A stretch of DNA of 64,000 bases from Profftia lariciata. GTDB lineage: Bacteria; Pseudomonadota; Gammaproteobacteria; Enterobacterales; Enterobacteriaceae. Every line of letters begins with the position of its first letter. Position 1 is the stretch's first letter. The stretch covers positions 62,001 to 126,000 of the forward strand of contig NZ_CP045925.1 of assembly GCF_020541265.1 (NCBI RefSeq), in the 5' to 3' direction. The position numbers and the translations under genes were made by a program. This document shows positions 21,436 to 33,695 of the stretch, one piece after another. Below the pieces are notes generated by a model. It was not told where the DNA came from. It worked only from the letters and a program-made list of their open reading frames with translations, and searched no databases.

Positions 21436-23855
21436 ATTTTGTTCTTTTATAAAAATTATATATTTTAATTACTATTATAATATTATATTTAATATTTATT
21501 ATATTTTATTAAAAAATTATACTCTTGCATTAAATTATTCTATAAATACATCATTTATATATTATTTTATATAAAATTATGTTTATACTAATCTGTACTT
21601 AACTATTACAAGTTAATTAAAATAATAATTATTTTCAAAAAATATCTATTACTTAGATATTAAAATATAAATATATTATAGAATCTACTTTTTAAGTAAA
21701 ATGTAGCAATTTAAGAAATTTTTTTTAAAAAAATTATTTTATAATTTATTTTAATCAGCTGATGTTAGTAAAGAATTAAGTTTAATTTTTATTTAGTACT
21801 GTAACTCGATATATATAAAATATATTTATCTTCTTGTGATTTAATCGAAATTAGTATAGTGCTGTAAAATTTATTTTGTAGAGAGTATAGTAGATATATC
21901 AGCTATGCATGTATTTTACAATATGTCATACTATTATTTATAATAAATAACCATGTATTATTAAAATAATAAGTTTATATATAATATATTTTAAAAAAAT
22001 ATATATAATAATTTGACTTATATTTTATTAAAAATAATTAATATTATAAATAATTATTAATTATAAAAATTTTAATGATTATATACCACAAAATAAGAAA
22101 ATATTTTTTATTTAGAATCTTTATCATTGTAATTATTTTAATAAAAATAACAAATATACCTTTATATTATAGTTATTTTATAAGGTAAGATACAATATAT
22201 TATATCATGCTCCTTAAAATAATAATGTATATAATATATATTATATTTAATATATAACAAAATTACATATTTTAATGCATATTACATTGATATATCTTAC
22301 TATATAATAGTAAAAAATATCATTTTATTAAATAATATAAATTAAAAAATTATTATATTTTCATGAAATAAACATATTATATATTTTTAAATAACATATG
22401 TTATAAAGACATATTAATTTTTAATATATAAATACTAACTATTAAAATATAATAATTTTTTGTTATTATTTAAGTAATTATTAATTTACTTAAAAAGTAA
22501 CAATTTTATTGAAAATTGTTTATATTTTATATCATTCATACTATGAATTAACCTTATGAATTATATTATATGATAAAATATATTTATTATTTTTATAAAA
22601 TTCAAATAAGTTATTTTTAATAATAAGTATGGCTTAATTAATTTAAATAATTTTATTTTAATATTTTATTTTTATTTATTTAAACATATAATATAATAAA
22701 AAAAATGTTTTCTCTTAATATAGTTATTAAATAATATAATAATTTTTATAAACTTACTTAAGTTCTTAAATAAAAATATTTTTTTGTTTGGTATATAAAA
22801 AATAGCTATAATTTTTTAAAAAAACATAATAATTAAAAGAATTTTATTAATATATAAAATTTACAAGACAATAATTAATATCATTTCTATATATTTTATA
22901 AAAAAATTATATTATGCTATCATTAATCATGATATTTTTATTATTAAATAAATTTTTTATCATATATAACAATTATAGTAAATTATTAAATGTTTAATAT
23001 TGTAATAATATGTAGTCAAATATATTAAAAGTAATAAAAATTTTACTTTTTCATAAAAGTACAATATATAAATATTTTTTATTATTTATCCTGGTTCTTA
23101 ATATGAGTATATAACTAATTATTTTATAGAAAATAATAATATTTATTAAAATAAATAACTATATTTCTTATATATTAAATAATATTGTATTTATTAAAAT
23201 AATGAATACAGTAAATATTAATATATCTATAAAAAATAAATTAATTATTAATAAATAAAATTTTTTATTTTTTAATAAATATTATTTTTGTGTATAAGTG
23301 CATATATAAATATGTGATAAATATATTTATTTAATATATCCTTAAAAGACTTAGAATATATCCTGTTATATACTAAGAATCAATATATCATATATATACT
23401 TATTCAACCAAAAAATAAAAATTATCTATATCATTTACGTTATTTATTATTCAGTATATATTATATATAAAAAATTATATATAAAGATTAAATATACACA
23501 AATATGCTTAAAATAGCATTAAAGATATTACTTGCTTAAAATAAAATATAAAGTCATATCAATAAATAATTATATTATTTATGAATCTCGTTAAAGATTG
23601 CTTATAAAAAATTATAATATAAAGTATTACAATTAGCATCACCTTAGTAAGGTAATGCTAATTACTAATATATTAACTATAACTAGATTTTTATTTAGTA
23701 TTATTTTGTATTACAATGTTTATTAATAAAGTTGTATTTCACATGTATACATGTATATAAGGAAATTATAAAAGTTTCACAAAAGTCAATCAGATATTCT
23801 TGATTTTTATTATTATGTAATACATAATCAAACTTAATATAAAGAAAGGCTTGAT
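21436..23855. other. 2.4-kb spacer where bamD and raiA would be expected
   Basis: The E. coli order is rluD-bamD-raiA-pheA. No bamD or raiA sequence can be read. A patch at 21760-21960 is less AT-rich, but its translations did not align convincingly with BamD. Near the right end lie a strong hairpin (23631-23663) and a 14-base palindrome ACATGTATACATGT (23742-23755). No pheL-like leader peptide is seen before pheA; a weak AATCA/TGATT hairpin followed by T-rich sequence lies at about 23790-23815. Confidence 0.6.
23631..23663. terminator. strong hairpin upstream of pheA (possible relic terminator of raiA)
   Basis: Arms AATTAGCAT-C-ACCTT and AAGGT-A-ATGCTAATT pair over 14 bases with one C-A mismatch and a 3-base AGT loop. 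It has more GC than anything else in the spacer. It lies where the terminator of raiA would stand in the E. coli order, about 190 bases before pheA. No T-run follows, so its role is uncertain. Confidence 0.5.
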
Positions 23856-25007
23856 ATGAACATAGATAACCCATTACTAATATTACGTAAACAGATTAGC
23901 GCTATTGACAGTAAATTACTTGCATTGTTGAGCGAACGTCGCACTCTTGCAGAGTCTGTTGCCGTAGCTAAACAAAAAAATCATCGCCCAATTAGAGATA
24001 AAGAACGTGAACGTGAATTACTAGCTTTATTAATAGAACAAGGTAAAACACTTAATCTTAATGATGATTATATTACTAAATTATTTCAAATAATTATTGA
24101 AGATTCTGTATTAACTCAACAATCTTTACTACAAAATCAATATAATCAAAAAACAAAACAATCAGCTCGTATTGCATTTCTTGGTACTAAAGGATCTTAT
24201 TCTCATATAGCAGCCCGTCAATATGCTAATCGTCATTTTGAACAGTTAATTGAATCCGGATGTCATAGTTTTAAAGATATCTTTAATCATGTTGAAAATG
24301 GGCAGGATGATTTTGCAGTATTACCAATTGAAAATACAAGTTCAGGATCGATTAATGAAGTATATGATCTCTTACAAGACACTAGTTTATCAATTATAGG
24401 AGAATTAACAATACCTATTAATCACTGTATACTAACAGCAAGTCATACGTTACTTAGTAATATTAAAACAGTTTATAGTCATTCACAACCATTTCAACAG
24501 TGTAGTAAATTTATTAATAATTTTCCAGAATGGCAAATTAAATATTGCGACAGTACTGCTACTGCAATGAAAATTGTTGCAAAATTAAATTCTCCACATG
24601 TTGCAGCTATTGGTAGTGAAGCTGGAGGATTACTCTACAAGCTACATATTATAGAAAAAGACTTAGCTAATCAACAACAAAACATAACTCGTTTTATTAT
24701 ATTAGCACGTAAAGCAATTAAAGTATCATATCAAGTACCAGCTAAAACAACATTAATTATAGCAACTGGTCAGCAATCAGGTGCATTAGCAGAGGCGCTT
24801 TTAATATTTCGTGAACATAATATTGTAATTACAAAGTTAGAATCACGTCCTATCCATGGTAATCCTTGGGAAGAGATGTTTTATTTAGATGTGCAGATTA
24901 ATGTTAATGATATAGCCATGAAAAAAGCTTTAAAAGCATTAAATTACATTACTCGCTCTCAAAAAATATTAGGATGTTATCCGAGTGAAAATATAGTTCC
25001 AGTTTAA
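23856..25007 (+). CDS. pheA: bifunctional chorismate mutase / prephenate dehydratase (P-protein)
   Basis: Converts chorismate to prephenate and then to phenylpyruvate, the precursor of phenylalanine. The 383 residues are numbered as in E. coli (386). The mutase residues Arg11, Arg28, Lys39, Asp48, Arg51, Glu52 and Gln88 are present. The dehydratase domain runs from about 104 to 285 with the conserved Thr278 in NITRF. The ACT regulatory domain has ESRP at 329-332 but GALA instead of GALV at 309-312, both part of the Phe-binding site. The start has AAAGG just upstream. No attenuator leader is visible. Its neighbour tyrA is a fossil, so all prephenate made here should go toward phenylalanine. 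Confidence 0.96.
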   Translation: MNIDNPLLILRKQISAIDSKLLALLSERRTLAESVAVAKQKNHRPIRDKERERELLALLIEQGKTLNLNDDYITKLFQIIIEDSVLTQQSLLQNQYNQKTKQSARIAFLGTKGSYSHIAARQYANRHFEQLIESGCHSFKDIFNHVENGQDDFAVLPIENTSSGSINEVYDLLQDTSLSIIGELTIPINHCILTASHTLLSNIKTVYSHSQPFQQCSKFINNFPEWQIKYCDSTATAMKIVAKLNSPHVAAIGSEAGGLLYKLHIIEKDLANQQQNITRFIILARKAIKVSYQVPAKTTLIIATGQQSGALAEALLIFREHNIVITKLESRPIHGNPWEEMFYLDVQINVNDIAMKKALKALNYITRSQKILGCYPSENIVPV

Positions 25008-25019
25008 TAATTAAAAATG

Positions 25020-25091
25020 TTATTTTTTCATAAAAAATAAATATACTATAATCAGTTATGATAAATAACATATAAAATATTAATGTTATTT
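25020..25091 (+). terminator. two AT hairpins after pheA
   Basis: TTATTTTTT (25020-25028) pairs with AAAAAATAA (25032-25040). A second stem pairs AAATAACAT (25063-25071) with ATGTTATTT (25083-25091). They begin 13 bases after the pheA stop. Either could end pheA transcripts; neither has a classical GC stem. Confidence 0.45.
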
Positions 25092-26159
25092 AGAAAATAC
25101 TTAAATTTATATATGATTTGAATATCGTAGATAGTTATTTTGTATTAGTATATACTTTACTTGTTATTACAAGTATATTATATATAAAATATAATAACTT
25201 GTAATAATTTTGTATATAATACAACTATCTTAATTATAAATAATTTGTATATCTTTATACTATTGCTTTAATAGCAATAAATCATACTGTAAATTATTAA
25301 TAATATAATTATTTTTAACTTAGTTAAATTACATAGTCTAATTTCTTTTAAAAAGTTAACTTATAGAAAGATTATTCTTTAAATAATTATCTTGTTATAA
25401 GTTAACCAAATATATTTTATTAAATTTTATAGTTTTAGTCATAATCATTAATATATTAAAATTATTACAATAATCATGTTTTATTATATATATTTTGTAT
25501 TATACTTTGATTATATATTATTTCTCTTTATTAGGATAAAATAATTTTTTAATAAAAATTATTATCATTATTCATTACTTCAACTAGATTGTTATTTGAC
25601 ATAAAATATTTTTTTATAAAAAATAATGATATTAATGTTATCAACATTAGTAAAAGTGATGATATCTTATAAGATATAAGTTATTTTTCTTAACTAGCAT
25701 ATATAAATATATTAAAATATACTAATTTTAAAATAAATATTAAATTTTCTAAAATATAAAAGACATGAATTCTTGATCAAGAATTAAGTGTAATTTTTAT
25801 TATACAATATAGATATAATGAATGATTTCCTAAAATTCATGATAATGTAATATAAATATTCCAAGATCTTTAAAATATACTTATTTATAACGTAATAAAA
25901 TATTTTCAATATATTCAAATAAATATTTTTAATTTTTTAAAAAATTTATAAAATAAATTATTAGTTATTTATTTTTTTTATTATTATAAGCATAATAACT
26001 TTTAATTTAAGTAAAAAGTAATTAAATTTTTAGTTTAAAAGTTTCTTAATATTTAATATTATTTATATGTTTTTACTATTTTATATTTGCTCTTTAACTG
26101 ATATGTATTGCTATTATATACTTTTTAAAATATTTTATTTACGGTAATCATTAGTCTAA
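25041..26159. other. spacer between pheA and the tyrA fossil, with two perfect palindromes
   Basis: In E. coli pheA and tyrA almost touch; here about 1.1 kb separates them and I cannot say what it was. It holds a 16-base palindrome ATATCTTATAAGATAT (25662-25677) and an 18-base palindrome AATTCTTGATCAAGAATT (25768-25785). No gene remnant could be read. Confidence 0.6.
25768..25785. repeat. 18-base perfect palindrome
   Basis: AATTCTTGATCAAGAATT is followed by AAGTGTAATTTTTATT, so on the plus strand it looks like a small terminator (7-base stem, GATC loop). It has no gene directly upstream. It may be the relic of a lost gene's terminator or a chance palindrome. Confidence 0.45.
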
Positions 26160-27250
26160 TATAATAAAGTACAACTTGCTTTTTAAAAAAATTTAAATTT
26201 TCTTATTAAACTAATGTTCTATTGTTTGAGATCTATTAATAAATAAAGTTTTATCATTAGTTACTAATAAAGATATTACCTGACTAAAGAATTTATAATA
26301 ATGTTTAATAAGTGATAAATAATTTTTTGAAGAGATAATAATCTTTACATATAATTATGGATCTGAATAAAAACGATTAATCATTACTAATTCTAACTAA
26401 TAAGATGAAGAAGATAGCATTATTAATTATTATAGTAATACTGTTTTTTCAGTGAAGTCACATGCCATATCAATAAAAATTGTAAAATGACCTAATGCGT
26501 TAATAAAAGTGATATACTGATTATTATTAACAGAATTTATACAATATATTTTAGTTCCCCAAACTTATATTTGTTTTAGAAAGCATTGATAAAATTCAGG
26601 TATTCTACCATCATAATATATGATTATCTGTTTGGTGAACCTAGTAACATTAAGACCAAACATAAGGTGTAATCCTAATATTGGTCTTTGATACACAACT
26701 AATATTCCTTATAATGATTTTTGTTTTACTGAACTGAAATCTATTAGTATGCAATTAACAGGAAGTATTGATAAACGCGCAATTACTTCTTAAGTTAGAT
26801 GCATTGTTACACTAATAATTACTATAACTATATTATTATATGTTTTTGCTCTAGGCCAATATTATTTCTTAAAAAGAATAAACTTTATCACCAGACATAT
26901 GTAGCATTATTTTAAATAACATGTTCATTTGAATATTTTACCAATAATAACTATTTTACGTAAATTTAGTTTTAAAGTTATAAAAAATACATTTTCTATA
27001 AACATTACATTCGTGTATAATATGACGTAGAATGTTTTGTATTAAATTTAGTTAAATACTCATATTTTTAGCTTTTCTTTGGCAAGCAGCCAATAGTATC
27101 TTTTTCAAAAAAAATCGATCGACATACTATCATAGTCATTTTTACCTGTTTTAATTTTATTATTAATTGTAAACGATTAACTATTAAATTGATTAGTTTT
27201 TTATCCATAGTAGTAATATTGTTATGCAATTATATTGGTTCAGTTATCAT
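26160..27250 (-). pseudogene. tyrA: tyrA fossil: chorismate mutase / prephenate dehydrogenase, full length but destroyed
   Basis: Minus-strand translation in changing frames follows TyrA throughout. The start near 27250 reads MITEPI*LHN...MDKKLINLIVNRLQL (E. coli MVAELTALRDQIDEVDKALLNLLAKRLEL). IVIIG and then MLHMSGDKV mark the NAD-binding region near 26890-26960. PILGLHLMFGLN lies near 26650-26690, then YYDGRIPEFYQCFLKQI*VWG, FINALGHFTIF, LELVMINRFYSDP and IIISSKNYLSLIKHYYKFF, ending with TIEH near 26210. Many stops and frameshifts rule out activity. Its place beside pheA, in the opposite direction, is the E. coli arrangement. TyrA would have converted prephenate to 4-hydroxyphenylpyruvate for tyrosine. 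Confidence 0.93.
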
Positions 27251-29402
27251 TATTTTACTCTTTATGATTGCTTTTTCTATGCTAATATTTATATGATTTT
27301 AATAAATTAATAGATTAATTAGCTCTAAGATAAATATATGAGTGAATAAATAATATTTTTTAAATATATTATTATAATTTTCAATTAATATATTAAATAT
27401 ATTATTTTATAATAGTAATATATAAAATTTAATCATTAAAATGATAATTATCTTATTGAAAAACAAGAATACATAATGTTCTATTTTTAGTAGAAAGAAA
27501 AAATATATTAAATATAATTATTTAAGTTTATTAAATAGTTATGTTATTATTAATTAATAATATACAAAATATTATGTAATATATATGTTATCTACTCATA
27601 ATGAATGAAAATATTAAATCTTTAAAATATATCGTAATTATCATAATTACATCTTAATCAAATAGATTATCAATATTCTTGATATAAATACTGTTTAATC
27701 TTTATACTATACAGTATTTCACTTTAATTAAACATATCAATATTTATTAATATTATATATTATTTTAATAACATATAATTATATAAAGTAATATATAAAA
27801 TCTTAATAAATAGTTTAGTAAAATAGATATTTTAAAAAAATTTTGGTTTACTTTTTAAAAAATATTTTTAAATAAAATTAAAATAATATTAATAAAATTT
27901 AAAAAAATATTTTTACTTTTTATAAAAAATAAATTTTATGTGGTTTTAGCAGATATATAATTATTATATAATATAAAATTAAATTTTTTATTTTATATTA
28001 AAAGTATATCTTTAATATAATTATTAGATAATTATTATTTAATTAACATAATATATCTTTTATTTATAAATATACATAATATACATAATATTTTTATCAA
28101 ATATTTTTAATACAATAAATATTTAATTTTATTAAAAAAATTTTTTTATATGGCTTAACATATTTATTATTTTAATGATTACTGTATATCATATGTGTTT
28201 AAAATTTTTTTGTATATTTTAATTATTATGTTATTCAATGAATAATAAAATTATTTTAATTTTATATTATGGTAGAGTATTTATAATATTTTGATTACTA
28301 TATGTATATTTATCAAGTAGTTTAAATAAAAAATAATTAATTAAGATTTATACTAATAAAATAGTTTTCATAGTATTGATATCATCATATATGATTAGTG
28401 TGTTAAAAGTATTATATTTACATGTAATAATAATATTAGTCATTATAGTTAAATATAGTATATATGTTATAGTTTTAAAAAATTTTAAGTATATTATTGA
28501 TAATAAATAATATATTTATCTATAGCGTTATACTATTAATAACAGAGAAATATTTAATGTATTAATTATATAACAGTTTGCAATGATATAGAAAAATAAT
28601 TAATTGTTACAATAAATATAATTAATTATTATAACAACCTATCTACTATATAGATAGTATATTATAAATATAATTAAATATTACTATAAAATTATCTTTA
28701 AGTATAAATATATTTTATGTGTTTTATTTAAATTAAAATGTTTATAATATACTATTTATGTTTAACATTAATGAAATAATACAGCTTTTCTAAAATAGAA
28801 TATTATTTATTTATAAAATATTTTTTATTTATAAGAATAATGACTAATTATAATAATTTTATGTATTATATTCAGTCTCACATAAGTAACTACTTAATAC
28901 ATCCATCAAGTAAATAGTAACATTCATAAATTCTATATAATAAATATTAGTAATTGTTTCGTAAGTATCATGCACTTGATGTTATTAGATCATTTTTTTA
29001 AAATTATAATACATCGAATATTTTATAAATAAAATATATTATAATTGTTTTATTCCTCACTAATATTAGTTAAGTGATTAGATAATATTGTGTAAACATC
29101 TTTTATAGAAAATTAATATAATTATTATATAGTTAAATTAACTAAATGTATACACAAGCTGTATACATTTAGTTATAGTGCATTTTATGTACAATTATTC
29201 TTTAATAATTAACATAATTTCATTGTTTATACTAATATGTATGATAATAATAAATAAAAAAGAATAGATTTATTGTATACTACAATGATAGCGTAACTTA
29301 TTGATGATCAAGTAATATCATTATAGATTTATTAAAATATTAAAATATTTAATATTTTAATATTACAGTATTTTATATACAAGTTAAGCTATCTACAATG
29401 AA
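27251..29402. other. 2.2-kb gene-free spacer (aroF expected, not readable)
   Basis: In E. coli aroF lies upstream of tyrA in one operon. No segment of DAHP synthase could be recognised on the minus strand here, so aroF is either deleted or eroded beyond reading by eye. The hupA terminator hairpin lies at the right end. Confidence 0.65.
29336..29364 (-). terminator. hairpin downstream of hupA
   Basis: Perfect 13-base arms AATATTAAAATAT (29336-29348) and ATATTTTAATATT (29352-29364) with a 3-base loop, 38 bases beyond the hupA stop. On the minus strand the stem runs into TTTTAATAAATC. The stem has no G or C at all, so it is a weak but well-placed candidate. Confidence 0.5.
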
Positions 29403-29675
29403 TTATTTTATTGCATTTTTTAGTATTTTACCAGGAACGAATGCTGGTATCTTTGTTGCTGGAATATTAATCTTCATGCCGGTTTGTGGATTGCGACCAA
29501 TGCGCTCATTACGATAATTAACTTTAAAAGCGCCAAAACCAACTAATTGTACAATATCACCTTTTGTTAGGGACTCCACAATTGTCGCAAGAATAGTTTC
29601 TAAAGCTAATTTGGATTGATTTTTAGATAAATCAGTTTTTGCAGCAAGCACAGCAATGAGTTGAGTTTTGTTCAT
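29403..29675 (-). CDS. hupA: DNA-binding protein HU
   Basis: Small histone-like protein that bends and compacts DNA. The 90 residues match HU-alpha closely: MNKTQLI at the start, SKNQSKLALET, the QLVGFGAFKVN core, the DNA-clamp beta arms with RNERIGRNPQTG, and the PAFVPGKILKNAIK end. The length equals E. coli HupA, and the NPQTG arm with HU-type N-terminus argues against IHF subunits. The start has AAGGA seven bases upstream. It stands alone, with more than 2 kb of spacer on either side. Confidence 0.93.
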   Translation of the reverse strand: MNKTQLIAVLAAKTDLSKNQSKLALETILATIVESLTKGDIVQLVGFGAFKVNYRNERIGRNPQTGMKINIPATKIPAFVPGKILKNAIK

Positions 29676-32600
29676 AAATTATCCTTAAATTCTATTGATC
29701 ACCATGCAACATATACCAAGTAATATTTATTATTTTTGTATGCATTAATAACATCTATTTTTATCCAACTATTCAATACATTATTGAGATAAACATCTAC
29801 ATTTCTAAAAATTATCAATAAGATATTAAATTAAGTTTGTCTTTTTATTGTACTGTACTAAAAAATTAATATTTAATATATTGGATTACGTAGTGCATGA
29901 GAAGTTCCTTAAATTATTTCTATGATATATATGAGTTATATAGTAAATAAATAGAATAAATATGTTTTGTATTATTTATGAATAATTGTATGTTATTTTT
30001 TAGTATTTAAAATTGTATTTGATATGAATTAATATAGATATATTTAAGAATACATAAAATATTTTTTATAAACTTTCGTAAATATGTTTTATATTTTATT
30101 AAGAATATATAAATAATATTAATTAACAAAATTCTCTACATAGTAAAACCAAAAGATATCATAATAATTAGTAAATAAAATTTATTGAATTAAGTATTTC
30201 TAAAAAATATCTTAATTTACGTTAAGATATTTTATCTTAAAATATTACAGATTATCTTTAAATAGATAGATAAATGAATTTATTATTATAATTAGTATTG
30301 TAACAATATTTTATTATCTAAGAATACAAAAAATATAAATTATTTATTTTATTGAAAAAATGCATTTATTATTTTAGTAAAGATAATTGATATAGCATAC
30401 TTATTAAGTACTTATATCATAAAATAATAATTTATTATAACGTAAAATCAGAGTTTTTATATCCTTATCAATAACTATTATAATTTTAAGGTAATAATAT
30501 AGAAAATATTTATTTAACTACAGATATTTTCATAAAATAAACAAAATATAATTTATTGAGTCAATAGTATATTTGTTCGATATGATTAAAATAACCTATG
30601 CTATACCTATTCTAAATATTATATGATAATCATTGTGTTAATTATATAATAAAATTTTAATAAATCATATTATTATTCTTTTAGTTAATTATACAATATA
30701 AATATAACTAGATACTTTTCTTTAATGATACTATAAGCATATAAATATAATTTTTTATACTTTATAAGTATCTGCAGTATAATTTAAGATTTAATAATTA
30801 AAATTTATCTATTTTATCAATCATATGCTTATCAAGCATATACAATTTATCAGATAGATATCATTTATTTCATTATTAATGATATTAAATAATTACAAGT
30901 ATTTAATTTTAAATATACAAGATTAGATGAATATAAAATTAATAAATATATCATTTAATTTGAGATATATTGCATAAGTAAACAACATTAAGTATTAAAT
31001 TTATTATACCAATCATACATTATTAGTATAATATACAGAATCTTATATAGTAAATTAGATATAAAGTTTAAAATAATAAATTATTTTTATTTTATCATTA
31101 ATAATATATTTTATTATTTTATTTATATAAGGAAATAATTAATATTTTCTTATTAAAATATTAATTGTATTCCTAAATACTTAAAAAGTAATTTTTAAGA
31201 AATCATTCATATAATTAAAATATGTTAATATAACTTCATATGTATGTGAATATGTATTTATTTATAAATACATATCATATTAAATTATTTAAAAAGACAT
31301 ATTATTTTATCAAAAGATGTAAATGTAGTTTTATTAAGTAATGATAAATTATATTATTTACTAAATAATATGAATAAGTCTTATTTAGTATAGCAATGCT
31401 TAAGTGACACTAAGAAAATTATTTTTAGTATATATCTTTAATCATTAATGTATCATCAAATAGTATATCATAATATACTAATATTGTTATATTAAATATT
31501 GTATTTAAAAATTATGTTATTAATAGTAATAAGCGAATATTACAAATCAATATAAAAAAATAAATAATTAATATTTTCTCGTTTGTTGATTTATATCATA
31601 TAAATTTTATTATAAAACATACAATATTATTTTATAATATATAAATAGTTTATTACAGTATAATTTTCTTTAATGATTATCCAATAATTAGATTAGTAAA
31701 AGTATACTTATATTGATTTTTTATTAAAATTAATCCAACCTATATTAATTAATATATTATGAATAACTATCTAATATAGATAATGTACGTATCATATGAT
31801 GATATATATAAATAATAAAATTATTATCTATAATGATAATTATTAAATTCTTTAATAATTCAGTTAAATATATGTAGTAATCATTATTAAATAATAAATA
31901 TAATTTTTTTGGTATAATAATGTCATCATTATTATTTTATATAATATAAAAAATTTTTAAAATTTACTTAAAATAATACTTATATTTTTATTCTTAATAA
32001 TAAAATATATATTACATAGAATTAATGATAATTTTTGTGTTATATTACTATTTAATACTTAAAATAACAAATTTAAAAAAACTATTTATTATGATTGTAA
32101 TATTAATTATTGAATTACCTGATTAGGTAAATATATAATTCATTAAACCTATTATAATAGTTATTAACTATAATTTTATAAAGTATTTTCTAATAAATAT
32201 GTAATCAAATTAATAAATCATAGATATTTGTAATTCATTCATAGTGATCCTCAGTATTTTAATATAAATAATAAATATTTAATATTTTAATTGTTATAAA
32301 ATATTAATATTACTATTGATAATAGTTAGCTAATAAATATTAAAAATATTGTATGTTTTTTATTAAGAATGACTATTATTAATTATAATCTAACACATAG
32401 ATATGTTGACTATAAATATAATTTATAGTTTATAAAATATTTATAATATTATAAATAAATCTTGATACAGCATGATGTTTCTAATGAATAATCAATATAG
32501 TAATACTATATCCTACAATACAATTGTATTATATATATTATTATTTAATGATATCTCAAAATAAAATATAATAAAATGAATACATATAATTTATATATTA

Positions 32601-32991
32601 AATATATTACTTTAACTGATCATATAACCTATTAATTCAACAATATTTTTAGTTATTATTTATTAATAATATTATCGTATTATTCTTACTGAAATAAATA
32701 AAGTACAATGATAAATATATATTGATTAGACTATTAATACAAATTATAAATTGTATGTTTATCTTAAAAAAATAAATCATTATATTTATTATATTAAAAC
32801 GTCTATAATACTTGAATATACAGTCTATAATTTAACTGTAATAGTTTATACTTCAAGTTTATAGAAGTATCACAAATAAATAATAATATATAAATTATTG
32901 AATATTAATATTTAATAATAAATAAAGTATTTAAATAAAGATTATTAATGAAAATATTTTTTATTAATTATATTACTGGATTATAATTAGT
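29676..32991. other. 3.3-kb gene-free spacer
   Basis: No readable gene or remnant. A six-base stem TTACCT/AGGTAA with loop GATT lies at 32115-32130. The hupA and lipB promoters must lie at its ends but cannot be picked out. Confidence 0.65.
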
Positions 32992-33651
32992 ATGCAACAA
33001 AAAAAAGTTTTAATACGTCAACTGGGGCTACAAGAATATATGCCGATTGTAAAAGCTATGTATACTTTTACAAATCAACGTACAAAGAATACATTTGATG
33101 AACTTTGGTTATTGGAGCATTATCCTATATTTACTCAAGGAAAAACAGGTAATAATAAACATATATTAACATTAGGAGATATTCCTGTAATTCAAAGCGA
33201 TCGTGGAGGTCAAATAACTTACCATGCTCCTGGTCAACAAATTATGTATGTCCTTATTGATTTAAAACGCAATAAATATAGCGCACGACAACTTGTAAAT
33301 AATATAGAACAAGCAGTTATTGATACTCTTGCGTATTTTGGTATAGTAGCCCATTCTATAGTATATGCTCCTGGTGTTTATGTTAATGAACAAAAAATTT
33401 GTTCTTTAGGATTACGTATCTATAAAGGTTGTTCATTTCATGGACTTGCATTAAATACTGCCATGGATCTTAGTCCTTTTAATCAGATTAATCCTTGCGG
33501 TTTTACTGATATAAAGATGACACAAATTAGCATATTAAATATTAACGTTACACTTAAAGATGTACAAGTAATATTAGTTGAGAAATTTACACAAATATTA
33601 GGTTATAACACTGTTGAGTTCTATGATTGGAAGATCTGCGATTATAAGTAA
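32992..33651 (+). CDS. lipB: lipoyl(octanoyl) transferase
   Basis: Moves octanoate from acyl carrier protein onto lipoyl domains of pyruvate and 2-oxoglutarate dehydrogenases, the first step of lipoate assembly. The 219 residues include the substrate pocket block SDRGGQITYH, catalytic Lys135 in QKICSLGLRI and catalytic Cys169 in INPCGF, the same positions as in E. coli. The start is set by collinearity (MQQKKVLIRQLG with MYQDKILVRQLG). It is followed 44 bases later by lipA, the next enzyme of the pathway, so the two probably form one unit; in E. coli other genes intervene. Confidence 0.96.
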   Translation: MQQKKVLIRQLGLQEYMPIVKAMYTFTNQRTKNTFDELWLLEHYPIFTQGKTGNNKHILTLGDIPVIQSDRGGQITYHAPGQQIMYVLIDLKRNKYSARQLVNNIEQAVIDTLAYFGIVAHSIVYAPGVYVNEQKICSLGLRIYKGCSFHGLALNTAMDLSPFNQINPCGFTDIKMTQISILNINVTLKDVQVILVEKFTQILGYNTVEFYDWKICDYK

Positions 33652-33695
33652 AAGAATGTATAACATGTGGTGTATAATTTTATGATACGAATATA

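Noticed and set aside
21760..21960. Candidate bamD remnant
   Set aside because: Less AT-rich and in the right place, and KIYLSSCD looks a little like a lipobox, but no frame aligned with BamD over a useful length.
27251..28400. Candidate aroF remnant upstream of the tyrA fossil
   Set aside because: Expected by synteny, but no DAHP-synthase motif could be read on the minus strand.
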